Positions 1 to 9,480 of a stretch of 64,000 nucleotides of DNA are shown piece after piece. Source of the stretch: Chrysophaeum taylorii (taxonomy: Eukaryota; Sar; Pelagophyceae; Pelagomonadales; Pelagomonadaceae); the NCBI GenBank assembly GCA_029834535.1, contig JAQMWT010000667.1, positions 62,001 through 126,000 of the forward strand, in the 5' to 3' direction. Position numbers and translations under genes: made by a program. Each line of letters begins with the position of its first letter. Positions within the stretch are counted from its first letter, which is position 1. The notes under the pieces were generated by a model. The model had not been told where the DNA came from. It did no database searches and saw only the letters and a program-made list of their open reading frames with translations.

Positions 1-686
1 TCGACGGCACGACGTTGACCACGCCCGACTACACTTTTGAGGCCAGCAAAGCGGCAATCTTCGCCCCGGGAGCGTGGCTCTCGCCATTGTCGAAACGACT
101 CTTCAATTTCGAGATCCCTACCCGCGTTACCGCCGAGTGCGTTTCGTACCACCGACCAGCGGACGCGTCCTACTCGGTAGCCAACGGAATGCCCGTCTTT
201 ACGATGCGTATCGACAACGGCCTCGGGCCCTTTGGCTACTACGGCATCCCTGCTATCGACATCCCAGGGGTCAAGGTCTCGGCCCACCACTGCGGTCCCG
301 TCCTCGATTCGAACCAACTTTCCGGCGCGGCCAACCTCCCCGATCGCGACGAAAACGTTCTCGACGCCAACTCCCGCCTCGTGCGAACATTTTGGGGCCC
401 AGACCGCCTCGACCCCACGCCCTTCTACACCCAGCGCTGCCTCTACACCGCCACCCCCGACCACGATTACGTCCTCGGCCGCCTCCCCTCGAACCCTAAA
501 ATTATCCTCGCCGGCGGCGGCAGCGGCCACGCGTTCAAGATGGGCCCCGCCATCGGCGAAGCCCTCGCCTGCCTCGCCCTAAACGAGCCCACGCCCTTCG
601 ACATTTCCCAATTCAAACCGGACCGACCCGCCCTCGTCAACGCGCGGGGCCACTTTCCTGTACCACAGCCCGCCTATTGCAAGTAA
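1..686 (+). CDS. Sarcosine oxidase/MTOX-like FAD amine oxidase, 3' part (5' cut by window)
   Basis: The reading frame is open from the window edge (first full codon at base 3) to the TAA at 684, so only the C-terminal ~227 residues are present. The block C-L-Y-T-A-T-P-D-H-D-Y followed about 20 residues later by A-G-G-G-S-G-H-A-F-K matches the C-terminal FAD-binding part of monomeric sarcosine oxidase, N-methyltryptophan oxidase and peroxisomal PIPOX; the Cys at the start is where these enzymes attach FAD covalently. Known family role: oxidative demethylation of N-methyl amino acids, giving formaldehyde and H2O2. The protein ends in Y-C-K, so a PTS1 peroxisomal signal is not evident. The N-terminal Rossmann GxGxxG is outside the window. 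Family assignment is firm; substrate is not. Confidence 0.85.
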   Translation, partial: DGTTLTTPDYTFEASKAAIFAPGAWLSPLSKRLFNFEIPTRVTAECVSYHRPADASYSVANGMPVFTMRIDNGLGPFGYYGIPAIDIPGVKVSAHHCGPVLDSNQLSGAANLPDRDENVLDANSRLVRTFWGPDRLDPTPFYTQRCLYTATPDHDYVLGRLPSNPKIILAGGGSGHAFKMGPAIGEALACLALNEPTPFDISQFKPDRPALVNARGHFPVPQPAYCK

Positions 687-1149
687 CGATCTCCACCAGC
701 ATAATACGAGACTATCATGCCAGCTGCGGACTCACGGTCGTGGTAGGGCTGTGCGGACGCGCCGTCATGGAATAACAAGGAGCCTGCCTCTGGGGGCACA
801 TCCAGGGACTTGTTGCGTGCGTGCCACCCGGAGGGAGCAAATTATTGCGCATCATTAATATTGGGCGGGTGTGAGAGAGTAAGTAGGGTCCACGGACGCA
901 TCTTTTTTTCTCATCAGACTATTATGTTGCAGTTGGTCTATAGTACAAAATATTCTTTTGGTACCACAGATAAAAATGTATTATGTGCAAAATGTACCGT
1001 AAATCTACGAACGATATCTCCTCCTCTTCTTCTTCTTCAAGGTCGTCCGTCCGTGTCGTCAAAAGGCGAGGGCGTTTCCGACGACGAATCAAAGCGCCGA
1101 CACCCGCCGGCAGGTCGACCCGTTCTGCTGCTTGGGTAACGCAGGCACC
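687..1149. other. Intergenic, no gene seen
   Basis: Downstream flank of the oxidase. It holds short T-rich runs and a TCTTCTTCTT tract near 1026-1040, and I see no supported coding sequence or RNA gene. Confidence 0.5.
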
Positions 1150-2370
1150 CAAGTGGCGCCTCCTCGTGCCCTCGACATCCCGCACCTCCCGGTACGCGAG
1201 ACAACGGCGATGCGTAGAACCAACGAGGCAGGTCTACTACGGCCACTCACGGCACCTTCCAGTTCTTCACGGTGATCGAGTAGGTGCTGACGATGATAGG
1301 GCAAGCTCGGTCTCTGGAGGGTCCAGGACAACGGTTTCATCCGCGAGTACGTCGCCGAGTGCGCCGACAGTTTAGCGGCAGGCTCCGATATCCATCCCAA
1401 CTACACCGATCGATCTCCCCCACTGGTACTGCACGATGTGGCTGGATCCGTACGCCGAGGGATAATATCACGTGCCAGCGTCGTCGGTTCGCTCAAGAAG
1501 CGTGCCGGTCTCGAAATGAACGAGCTCAATCGTGAGAGAGAGGTACCCCCGAGAGGTACCCCCTTTGGAAATGCCTGCGTCAATAAACGTGTTCAACCAA
1601 ACCATTACGCAGAAAATGTCGGGTGAAAAGTAGAACCTCCTCGAGTGGCGACAAGCGACGACGTTGAATTCTACGAGATCGAGCATCTATTTTTTAACGT
1701 GCCGAACATTGTTGACACGGCGATCCTCGACGGCAACAAACATTTCCTTTCAATCGGCTTTGATGAATGAATGAATGACCAAAAAAAAACACAGCAAGCG
1801 ACAGAGTACCTCGAGTTCCAGTTTGAGGACGCTGCTTTCAAGGCGGTGTTCGGCACGTTGCTTTACTACGGTGTCAATCATCCCAATCGCCGCTTCGACT
1901 GCCTTTCCGGCGGGGCTTGCCCTCTCCGCGGCGACGATTGGGCCTACTATCCTGTCGGCAACTCCGGCTCTGGCTGGCCCACCAACTACCAGGAGGTCAC
2001 TCCGCGCTGCGACGCTGTTACCGCGTGATCATCAAGCTCTACGTCGACCCGTAATTGTTCGTTGGTAAGGCCGGGTTTTGGGATCATCGAAGTCGAATAC
2101 GTGATGGATGCCACAACATCTACGGCTACTTCACCGATCCGCACCTACCATCGACATGAGACCTCAGGCGGGTATCTCGCACCGCCGGGCTCGAAAGACT
2201 TCGAGTAGGTCAACGTCGCGCTTCTTGTCTGTCCTGCCGTCGTCTCGCCAATCACCTACGTCGCTGACCCGCGCGAGGACGGGGTTACGTGGTACGAGTG
2301 TGGCGACACGTCCTGCGGGGTGTTTGCTCGACTATCGTCTCGTGTTTTGTGGTCAGTGGCACTAGTGTGC
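1150..2370 (+). pseudogene. Unassigned coding-like blocks (decayed or intron-rich gene)
   Basis: Several short plus-strand blocks read like protein but lie in different frames and are broken by stops: a block near 1245-1440 containing F-Q-F-F-T and later E-Y-V-A-E-C-A-D, one at 1800-2025 containing D-D-W-A-Y-Y-P-V-G-N-S, and one near 2110-2340 containing Y-G-Y-F-T-D-P-H and then D-P-R-E-D-G-V-T-W-Y. A GT donor after the F-F-T codons and a CAG ending at 1329 would join two blocks in frame, so small introns may explain part of it. I do not recognise the family. Either a gene with several tiny introns or a decaying gene; no function is proposed. Confidence 0.25.
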
Positions 2371-5045
2371 GAGCGTGGGTGTATATTATCGCTTGCAACT
2401 TTGATTCCAGGTTCAAGGATGGCACCTGGGTGAGCGAGTAATGGACAAAGCCCTGCGATGCGATGGGCATGAACGATGCGATCTCCGCCCTTGTCAAAAC
2501 ACAGCGTTTGACATCGACAAAAAAAGGGTGGCCTCCGTCGCGTGCGGCAAATACTCTAAGAACGTAGCCGTCGAGACGACATTTCTGCACACCCAATATC
2601 ATGACGCAAAGCTGTTGATCCGATGCTTTCAAGACCCCATCTGATGCCTCCGGCACATCACATTGGTGTATAGACCCAACAATGCATTCGAGTGTCCTGA
2701 TTCTCAAAACATACGCGCGCGCGCGTGCGCGGGTGACCCGCTGTAAAAGAGCTAGGGGCAGTTGAAGGCATAGGGAAAGCCGCGAGGGCCAGATACTCCC
2801 ACATATGCAAGGATTAGAGCACTGTCCAAAACCTGACCGATACGCTGCACCATGTTATAGTTTTCAAACTGAGGGAGGGTCATTCTCCGTGTCGGCGCGT
2901 GGTGCCAGAGTGATTCAATTGGTGCATGCACCGGACCATCGAGCGCGCAGATGCTGAAGAATAGGACGAGGGATCGTCGCCTTCACGTCGAATTGCCGCC
3001 AGTCGGCCAATATAGAGATGACAGAGCGGTCCTTTCGCGGGTTCCTTCCCAAAAACCGAAACGACGTGATGCTGCGTTGAAAAGTACATGGTAACTTTGA
3101 CCCTGACGCACACGTCCGTGCCGAAACCAAAGTGGTTGTAGGGTAGTCACCCACGAACATAACTAAGTAGTTGTTGTTATCTGGCGGCCAAAAATGGGCG
3201 ACAATAACTCAGGTCAGCCGTCGGCGCTGTCAGCAGCGCGACCGATCGCGCTGTTCGCGCACGAAATAGACCAAGATCTTGCCGTAGTCGGAAATTCAAA
3301 TGTCGTCACTTATCTTCTCCGTGATACCGCCGTGAGTAGAACCACCAACCACAGTCGTTGGGTTGGCGCCTTTGGCTGCGACGTCCCAACAGCGTATCCA
3401 AAAGTGCGAGCGACGCCGATTTCTCGTGCGTCTGCGCTAAAGAATGAATGCCGACTTGCGACACTTCGACTTCGCCCTGGCTTGTCGCGGCGGGTGCCGT
3501 CGGCACAATCGTCCAGTCACGCGGTGGGACGCAGGGCCTAGCTGCCCGCGAAATCAGGGGGGCAGTCGCCGTTATAATGGTCCGGGTCATCATCGTTCTT
3601 CGTCATCATCATCATCAGACTCGTCCTCGAGAGCTGCGCCAATGCGGCGGCACGGCACGTGTCGTCGAGTTTCTTTTGAAGCAGGGTCCAGGACACAGCA
3701 GCCACCCTGGCAATCGTTCGCTCAGACCTTGCTCGTCTGTAGCCATCCCGCGGGCTGCGTCGCAGGCAGCTTCTTCTTGGACGCTGTCGTCATCACTTCG
3801 AAGGTGCAGCAACGCCGCGCCGGCGCTATAGAGCCGGGGTCGCCTCTCCGCAATTCTTGCTGCCAGCCATCATGCTCTGTCGTCAAGCGACCTGGCGTAT
3901 GTGCATGTACGCATCCTGCAAAGAATCTCAGAATATCTTAGGATTTGTGTACGCGTGAGGGTCCCCTCCTACGCGTGGACTGTAATTTCTGATGATGTTC
4001 TGAAACTGCCGGGGATCAATCACCACCATCGCATGAATTTTGATTAAGAGCTAACTAAATAATAAACGGGTTGTGGGCGGGCGGGGACAGCACGAGGTGG
4101 GTTGGGATAGTAATTTCGAGATGTGGTTTCGGCTGGGTGGTCGCGACGTCAATCGGCGGCGACCTCCGAAAGGCAAAATCACAAAGGTGGTTGTTCGATG
4201 GCGAGTATTCATTCGTCTCTGTAGTGCCTTTGTCTTTTTTTCGAAGGTCCGCCCTTTATTCATTCACGCCCTACCGCAGCCATTTTGACGCGTGTTGCAC
4301 AGATGCGCAATCAATCAATCCGTGGTCAAAAAAAGTGTTGAGTCGGCGTAATAAAGGAATCCGGACTTGTGTGGAAAAAAAGTACCTCGCATGTCGCGGA
4401 CATGAACAAAAGCCAGACCGCCGCCGCCGAGCAAAAGTTCACTTCATGGAATCAGCTCAAGCTGAGACGCGGCGGCGCTGGATGATAGGATTGATTCGCT
4501 GCTGGTTTTTCCCATTCGCGAGTAAAATACTCGAGGGTGGAGAACTTTTTTTTGACGGGTACAATTTAACACTTGTGTGTTTGTCCCAAATCCTCGCAGT
4601 ACCGAGAGTTAGGCTCTCACTGTTAGTCGTGGGCCCACGAGACGCAGTAGCGTTAGAGGCATGTCGAGTTGTGCATATCAAGCCATCATGAGAGGGAGTC
4701 GAGTTTTGCGGATGTTCTTCAAGACGGAGGGGATTTTAATATAGTTGGTGGGAGGGTGTTGTTGTCCCTGACCGAAGAGAACACACACACGAGGTGAGGT
4801 TTTTGTTGTTTTTGAGAGCGTGTAAAAAATAATTGCAAGGAGGCAGCTTTTGACACGAAACGAAAAAAAAAAAAAATGTGTTGGCCCCAAACAAAAACAA
4901 AGAAACAGTTATTAGTGTGGCAAGAAGGATGTTCCGAGAAGATAGACGTCCGTTTAGGTTACAACAAGCGTTTGAAAAGTAAAGGTTGGTCAGGAGAGAT
5001 GCTCCGCCGCGGCGGCGGCGGCGGCGGCGGCGACTAGATTGTTGC
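2371..5045. other. Long gene-poor stretch
   Basis: No convincing gene. It contains a (CG)n-like run at about 2708-2725, a CATCATCATC tract near 3600, A-rich and T-rich runs and an (A)14 tract near 4865. A short plus-strand reading frame at 3194-3541 (115 residues) and minus-strand frames near 2880-3160 have no recognisable motif. The last part, to 5045, is the upstream flank of the gelsolin-like gene, including a CGG-repeat run at 5010-5030. Confidence 0.4.
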
Positions 5046-8000
5046 ATGGTCGAGGGATCGACGCAGCGGGGTCCGTTTTTGGGTGCCGGGACGGGCGTCG
5101 GGGTGGAGGTATGGCGCGTGAAGAAGCGCAAGCTCGTGAAGGGCGTGATCGGGGAGGACGAGCTCCTCGAGGACGGTGTTGTGCGGTGCGATGATTGCGT
5201 GGTCGCGCTGCGGTCAGTGGAGGAAATGCGGCTCGGGCGGGCCGAGAAGAAGTGGATTGTGGTGACGTGGACGGGGTCGGGGGCGGGGATGAGCGCGAGC
5301 GGGCTGGCGGGGAGCATGGCCTCGAAGCTCGCGAGGCAGTTGGAGGCTGTCGCGAGCAGCACGCGCGTCTCGAGGTTGGATTGCTCGACGGCGGGCGAGC
5401 TCGGGGCGGCTCTGGGCATGGCCGTGGAGGCGAGGGGCGGGTCGTTTTTCGTCGCCGAAAAGGAACCCGCGGCGGCGGCGGCGGCGGACGTCGTCAAGGC
5501 GTACCGGCTCGGGTCGGGGATGATGCTCCGGCGGTGCTGTCCGAGCGGGGGGTCGGTCGAGGCGACGGCGGCGCTTGTCGTGGTCGCGCCCGGCGGCGGC
5601 GGCGAGGTGTTGTCGTGGGCGGGTCGAAAGTGCGGGCGCGTGCAGCGCGCCGTCGCCGAGGAGGCGGCGCGACGGATGGCCGCGGCGCTGGAGGTCGAAG
5701 CGCGCGTCGTCGACGACGAGCGAATAGTGAGGGATTTGCTGCGAGGAGGCGGCGAAGAGGCGCGCGAGGACGAGGACGTTGCGATCTGGGAGTGGGTGGA
5801 GGAGGGGTGGCGTCGCCTGGAGACCGACGCGAACGGCGACGGTATTTGCGGGGGAAGGCGCGCGGCCGTCGAAACGCTGCGTCGCGACGGAACGTTCTAC
5901 GTCGACGCGACGACCGAGCGGTGGGTGTGGCGCGGGCGGTTTTCGCGGGTCGTCGCCGCGGCGCCACCCGACGACGGGAAGAAGAAGAAGAAAAGGCCGT
6001 CGTATGTCGAGGAGGAGGCCGTCGAGGTGGTGCGCGACCGGTTCGAGCCCGTGCCTTTCCGGGAGCTGTTTTACGGCTGGGACGACGATCGGCTCGAGGT
6101 GGGCGCGTATCACGAAACGAAGAGCAGCCTCGCGAGGGGGCCGCGGCGGGGGATCGAGGCCGAGGCATCGCGGATGGTGCAGCGCGGGATCGGGTCGCTC
6201 GAGGCTGCGGGCGACGAGAGCGACGCCTGGCTCGCGGGGGACGCGACGGTGCCGAGGGCGGGCGACGACGCGAGGGCGTCTTTGGCGCTCGACCTCGCAG
6301 ACGAGTCTGAGCTCGATATTTACCGGCTCGAGGGCGACGCGCTCGTGCGGCGGCCGAGTCTGAGGCGGTGGATGTCTTCGGACGTGGTAGTCTGCGTGCT
6401 TCGATGCAAGAACGACAGCCTCCGGATCGCGTACGCGTGGGAGGGCGACGACGCGACGATAAAGGCGAGGGCTGCCGCGGGTCTCGGGCTGAGGCACCTC
6501 GGCGGAGAGCACGAGCTCCACGCGCGACAAAACGCCGAGCCCCCGTTGCTCGTGGCTGCCGCCGCCCGCCACTTCGGCGGACCCCCGATTATCCTAAAAG
6601 AAGCGAGGAGCGTATCGAGAGGCTACGCGCGCGGGACGGTCGACGCCGAGACGTACAAACCTCTGTGCGTCAAAGTCGCGGCGCCACCAGGCCTCGACTG
6701 CCTCGACGACCGCCTCATACGAGCCGTCCAGGAGCCTCTGACGACGGCCCGGACCTTCTACGACGAGGCCGCGTGCTATTTGATCGTCGAGGACGCTACG
6801 ACGTCGTGCAGGGTCGTCGTCGGAAAGGCGGCGCGCGAGACCGTCGTATCTATAGCCCGAGCCGTCGCGGCAATCCTCGGGTCGCGGGTCGTCGAGGACA
6901 CCGAGCCGCTCGTCGCCCGCGCCGTGGCGCCGCGCGAGCCACCCCGCCGCATGGCGCGACTCTTCGAGGTGTCGCGCGCGAGGCGCGAGGTCGGCGGCGT
7001 GTTCGCGGTCGACCTCGGCCGTACGTTCGGGCAGGCTGATCTCGGAGCCCGCGGCACTTACGTCCTCGACACGGGTGACCGCCCAAACCTCTTCGTCTGG
7101 CTCGGGGCTGCCGTTTTGCCCGAGGAGGCTAAGCTCGCGATCGCCGTCGCCGTCGCCTACGCGCGGGCGATGGAGGGCGCCGACTCGCACGGCTCGGTCG
7201 TCGATGTCGAACGCGTGGCCCGCGACCGAGGTCTCCGTCGCGTCGAGCGCGCGCGCGAAGTTTCGCGGTTTGTAGAGAAGACAACGTCCCCGCGAGCCTA
7301 CGAGGTCCGTCTCGTGCTCATGGGCCGCGAGCCCCCCGAGTTCGCGGGCGCGTTCTTCGGGTGGCGGAAGTTTGACGCCCTCAGAAACGAGGATTGGTCG
7401 GCGCGGTTTCTCCGGCGCGTCGAGGCTACCGCCGCGCCTCTCGAGACTTGCCTCCTCTCTTCTTCTTCTTCTTCTTCTTCTTCTAATGAAAAAGGAGAAA
7501 GCCCCGCGCCCCCCCCCAAGGCCGAAGCCAAGCGCAAGCGCAGGACCACCGTCGCCACCGCGACCTCGCGGATTCTCACGGTAGACGAGCGCCTCGGCGC
7601 GCGCGCGACGCGCGACGGCGCGCTCCTGAAGCTCGAGGACTTTGCGGTCGAGGAACCCCTCGACTCGGTTCTCGCGGATCTCAGGGCCGGCCTCGCCGAC
7701 TTTGCCGTCTTTTCGTACCGCGGAAAGGACCGCCTCAAGCTCGACGTCTCGGCGCGCGGCGACCTGAGCGACCTCCGCGCCGCTCTCCTGCTCGCCGGCA
7801 CCGCCGCCTACGGCCTCCTCGCCGTCGACGACGATTCGAGCCCCTTCCGCCTCTGCCTCCTCGTCACCTACATCCCCGACACGGTTCCGCCCCTCTTCCG
7901 AGGCCTGCTTAACGCCCGCCGTGCGATCACCCGCGCGATCTTCGAGCCGATCCACGTCGACCTGACTTGTTCGGGCGATCTCGACGCCCTTACCGACTCC

Positions 8001-8048
8001 GCGCTCGCTTCCGAGCTCGACACGCTCCACCGCCGCACCTCCTTCTAG
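5046..8048 (+). CDS. Gelsolin/villin-repeat actin-binding protein with C-terminal ADF-homology domain
   Basis: I use the first in-frame ATG at 5046 (1000 residues); the frame is open further upstream only without an ATG. The N-terminus has the villin-type opening F-L-G-A-G followed by V-E-V-W-R. Repeat signatures recur: R-F-E-P-V-P-F-R-E-L-F-Y-G-W, D-G-T-F-Y-V-D, T-Y-V-L-D-T-G-D-R-P-N-L-F-V-W-L-G, and E-P-P-E-F-A-G-A-F-F-G-W, consistent with about six gelsolin folds. After a Ser/Pro/Lys linker (residues ~800-850, encoded partly by a TTC repeat at 7459-7482), the last ~130 residues resemble an ADF-H/coactosin domain (A-D-F-A-V-F-S-Y-R-G-K, then C-L-L-V-T-Y-I-P-D). Known roles: gelsolin domains sever, cap or bundle actin under Ca2+ control and ADF-H domains bind actin. 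The gene is convergent with its downstream neighbour, 40 bp away. Confidence 0.85.
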   Translation: MVEGSTQRGPFLGAGTGVGVEVWRVKKRKLVKGVIGEDELLEDGVVRCDDCVVALRSVEEMRLGRAEKKWIVVTWTGSGAGMSASGLAGSMASKLARQLEAVASSTRVSRLDCSTAGELGAALGMAVEARGGSFFVAEKEPAAAAAADVVKAYRLGSGMMLRRCCPSGGSVEATAALVVVAPGGGGEVLSWAGRKCGRVQRAVAEEAARRMAAALEVEARVVDDERIVRDLLRGGGEEAREDEDVAIWEWVEEGWRRLETDANGDGICGGRRAAVETLRRDGTFYVDATTERWVWRGRFSRVVAAAPPDDGKKKKKRPSYVEEEAVEVVRDRFEPVPFRELFYGWDDDRLEVGAYHETKSSLARGPRRGIEAEASRMVQRGIGSLEAAGDESDAWLAGDATVPRAGDDARASLALDLADESELDIYRLEGDALVRRPSLRRWMSSDVVVCVLRCKNDSLRIAYAWEGDDATIKARAAAGLGLRHLGGEHELHARQNAEPPLLVAAAARHFGGPPIILKEARSVSRGYARGTVDAETYKPLCVKVAAPPGLDCLDDRLIRAVQEPLTTARTFYDEAACYLIVEDATTSCRVVVGKAARETVVSIARAVAAILGSRVVEDTEPLVARAVAPREPPRRMARLFEVSRARREVGGVFAVDLGRTFGQADLGARGTYVLDTGDRPNLFVWLGAAVLPEEAKLAIAVAVAYARAMEGADSHGSVVDVERVARDRGLRRVERAREVSRFVEKTTSPRAYEVRLVLMGREPPEFAGAFFGWRKFDALRNEDWSARFLRRVEATAAPLETCLLSSSSSSSSSNEKGESPAPPPKAEAKRKRRTTVATATSRILTVDERLGARATRDGALLKLEDFAVEEPLDSVLADLRAGLADFAVFSYRGKDRLKLDVSARGDLSDLRAALLLAGTAAYGLLAVDDDSSPFRLCLLVTYIPDTVPPLFRGLLNARRAITRAIFEPIHVDLTCSGDLDALTDSALASELDTLHRRTSF

Positions 8049-8088
8049 GACTCGATTATTCAATTCATCCAAGGCCCCGGGGCTTCCG

Positions 8089-8481
8089 CTAGATGATGAA
8101 GAGGCGGAGCAGGCAGAGGGATCCGATGAAGACGGGCGGTCCGACGGGTTCGCCGAGCTCGGCGTGCGTGTAGGTTGCGCACGCGCACAGGAGTGCGTAC
8201 AGAAGCGTGCAGGCCGTGTCGAGGGCGGGCCCGAACACCCCCCACATGCTGACGATGCCGAAGATCTTGCAGGCCCCCACGAATGGAAAAAAAGCCCGCG
8301 GGGTCAGCTTTATCTTCAAGATCTTCGACCAGAGCTCGACCATCTCAGGAAACTTCTTCGACATCTCGGCGGGGACAAACTGGGGGGCGACCCCGACCCC
8401 GATCATCATGAGCCCGGGGATCCCCGTGGCGCTGATCACGCCCGTCGCGACTTTGTGCCACAGACTCATCGACGTCAACAT
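8089..8481 (-). CDS. Small four-helix membrane protein, DoxX/TMEM35-like
   Basis: A 130-residue intronless minus-strand gene (ATG at 8481, TAG at 8089). Four hydrophobic segments are visible: V-A-T-G-V-I-S-A-T-G-I-P-G-L-M-M-I near the start, F-F-P-F-V-G-A-C-K-I-F-G-I-V, A-C-T-L-L-Y-A-L-L-C-A-C-A, and V-F-I-G-S-L-C-L-L-R-L-F-I-I at the end. The layout, with a Lys following G-A-C in helix two and a polar Y-T-H-A-E loop before helix four, resembles DoxX-like/TMEM35-type proteins, whose biochemical roles vary. Small membrane proteins are easy to misassign; the membrane topology is surer than the family name. Confidence 0.6.
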   Translation of the reverse strand: MLTSMSLWHKVATGVISATGIPGLMMIGVGVAPQFVPAEMSKKFPEMVELWSKILKIKLTPRAFFPFVGACKIFGIVSMWGVFGPALDTACTLLYALLCACATYTHAELGEPVGPPVFIGSLCLLRLFII

Positions 8482-9480
8482 CTTTTCTTATTCGGCCGAT
8501 GCGTCAGCAGCTCCCACCCACCAGAAGTACAGCAGTATACGTACTGATGATATACGAACCGACACTTTTTGAAACTGCGGGCAGGTTTTTTTCAAGAAGT
8601 AGGTCCGTCGGCGTCGTCGAGAAGGGTTTGTTTTTTTTTCCGAGCGGAGGGTTGTTGCGTGCGGGAGGGATGCCTGGGTTGTTGTTGTTGTTTAGGGAGG
8701 ACGCGAGGAATGCGCCTGGAAGGCGGAGGCATGTCCTAGGGCCCCCCCCCCCCCCATTCTGCGAAGCGCTGATCTCACTGCGCGATCGCGACTTCACCGG
8801 AGTTCTGGATGGTGTGGTGCCTGACATCCGCAGAGGAGGCGGATGTGCCCTGAGGCCCGCTGCACTATCAAAGAGGGCCTTTTTGCGCAGGGGGCGCATG
8901 CCTACTGCCGCCGTGGGGCTACCCTGTTGTTCGTCGCATGTGGCCGAGGGCGCAGCGTGCCCGAGGCATTGGAACTTGCTTTCCCCCTACTCGCGGCGGC
9001 GGCGGCGGCAAAATTACCATACCGCCGATTGGCCTCGGCGAAGTTGCCATTTTCATTCAACCCCAAGTCCGCGACGGGAGTATATTAGAGCGTGGCCCCA
9101 GGCGAGTGTTCTGACGACGTAGAGTTCCTTCCTCGCTGTCTATCAAGAAGAAGAAGAAGAAGAAGAATGGCGAGGATATCTGCAGCGACGTTGCGTTGGG
9201 CGGCGATACCTTGATACGGCGACGCCACCGCGAAAACAGCAGGAGAACGACCACACTCTTTGTTTGTACGCGAGGAGGAGGGTTTCGACCGAACCGCGAC
9301 TCAGATCATGAAGAAGACGCGCGAAACCACCACCACCACCACCACTACTACAGATGATAATAATAAAATAGACTGTATATAGGTAGGTGGTGGCAGCCCC
9401 AGCAGCATATCAAGGTGGCGGCACGGAAGCGGCCTCGTGAGGGGACCTCCGCCGCCGACGAGAGTGGATCGCGTAAGCGC
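8482..9480. other. Divergent upstream region with simple repeats
   Basis: The shared 5' flank of the DoxX-like gene (minus) and the HECT gene (plus). It contains a (C)13 run at 8744-8756, a CGG run near 8995-9009, an AAG repeat at 9147-9167 and an ACC repeat at about 9327-9346. A TATATA-like stretch lies at 9374-9380. No coding sequence is supported. Confidence 0.5.

Noticed and set aside
983-1375. Ser/Arg-rich 130-codon plus-strand frame
   Set aside because: Composition follows the TCT and CGA runs; the start is within low-complexity sequence.
5214-6572. Minus-strand 452-codon open frame inside the gelsolin-like gene
   Set aside because: Arg/Pro/His-rich antisense product of a GC-rich coding region; the plus strand has clear gelsolin motifs.
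6594-8072. Minus-strand 492-codon open frame
   Set aside because: Antisense to the same gelsolin-like gene; no motifs.
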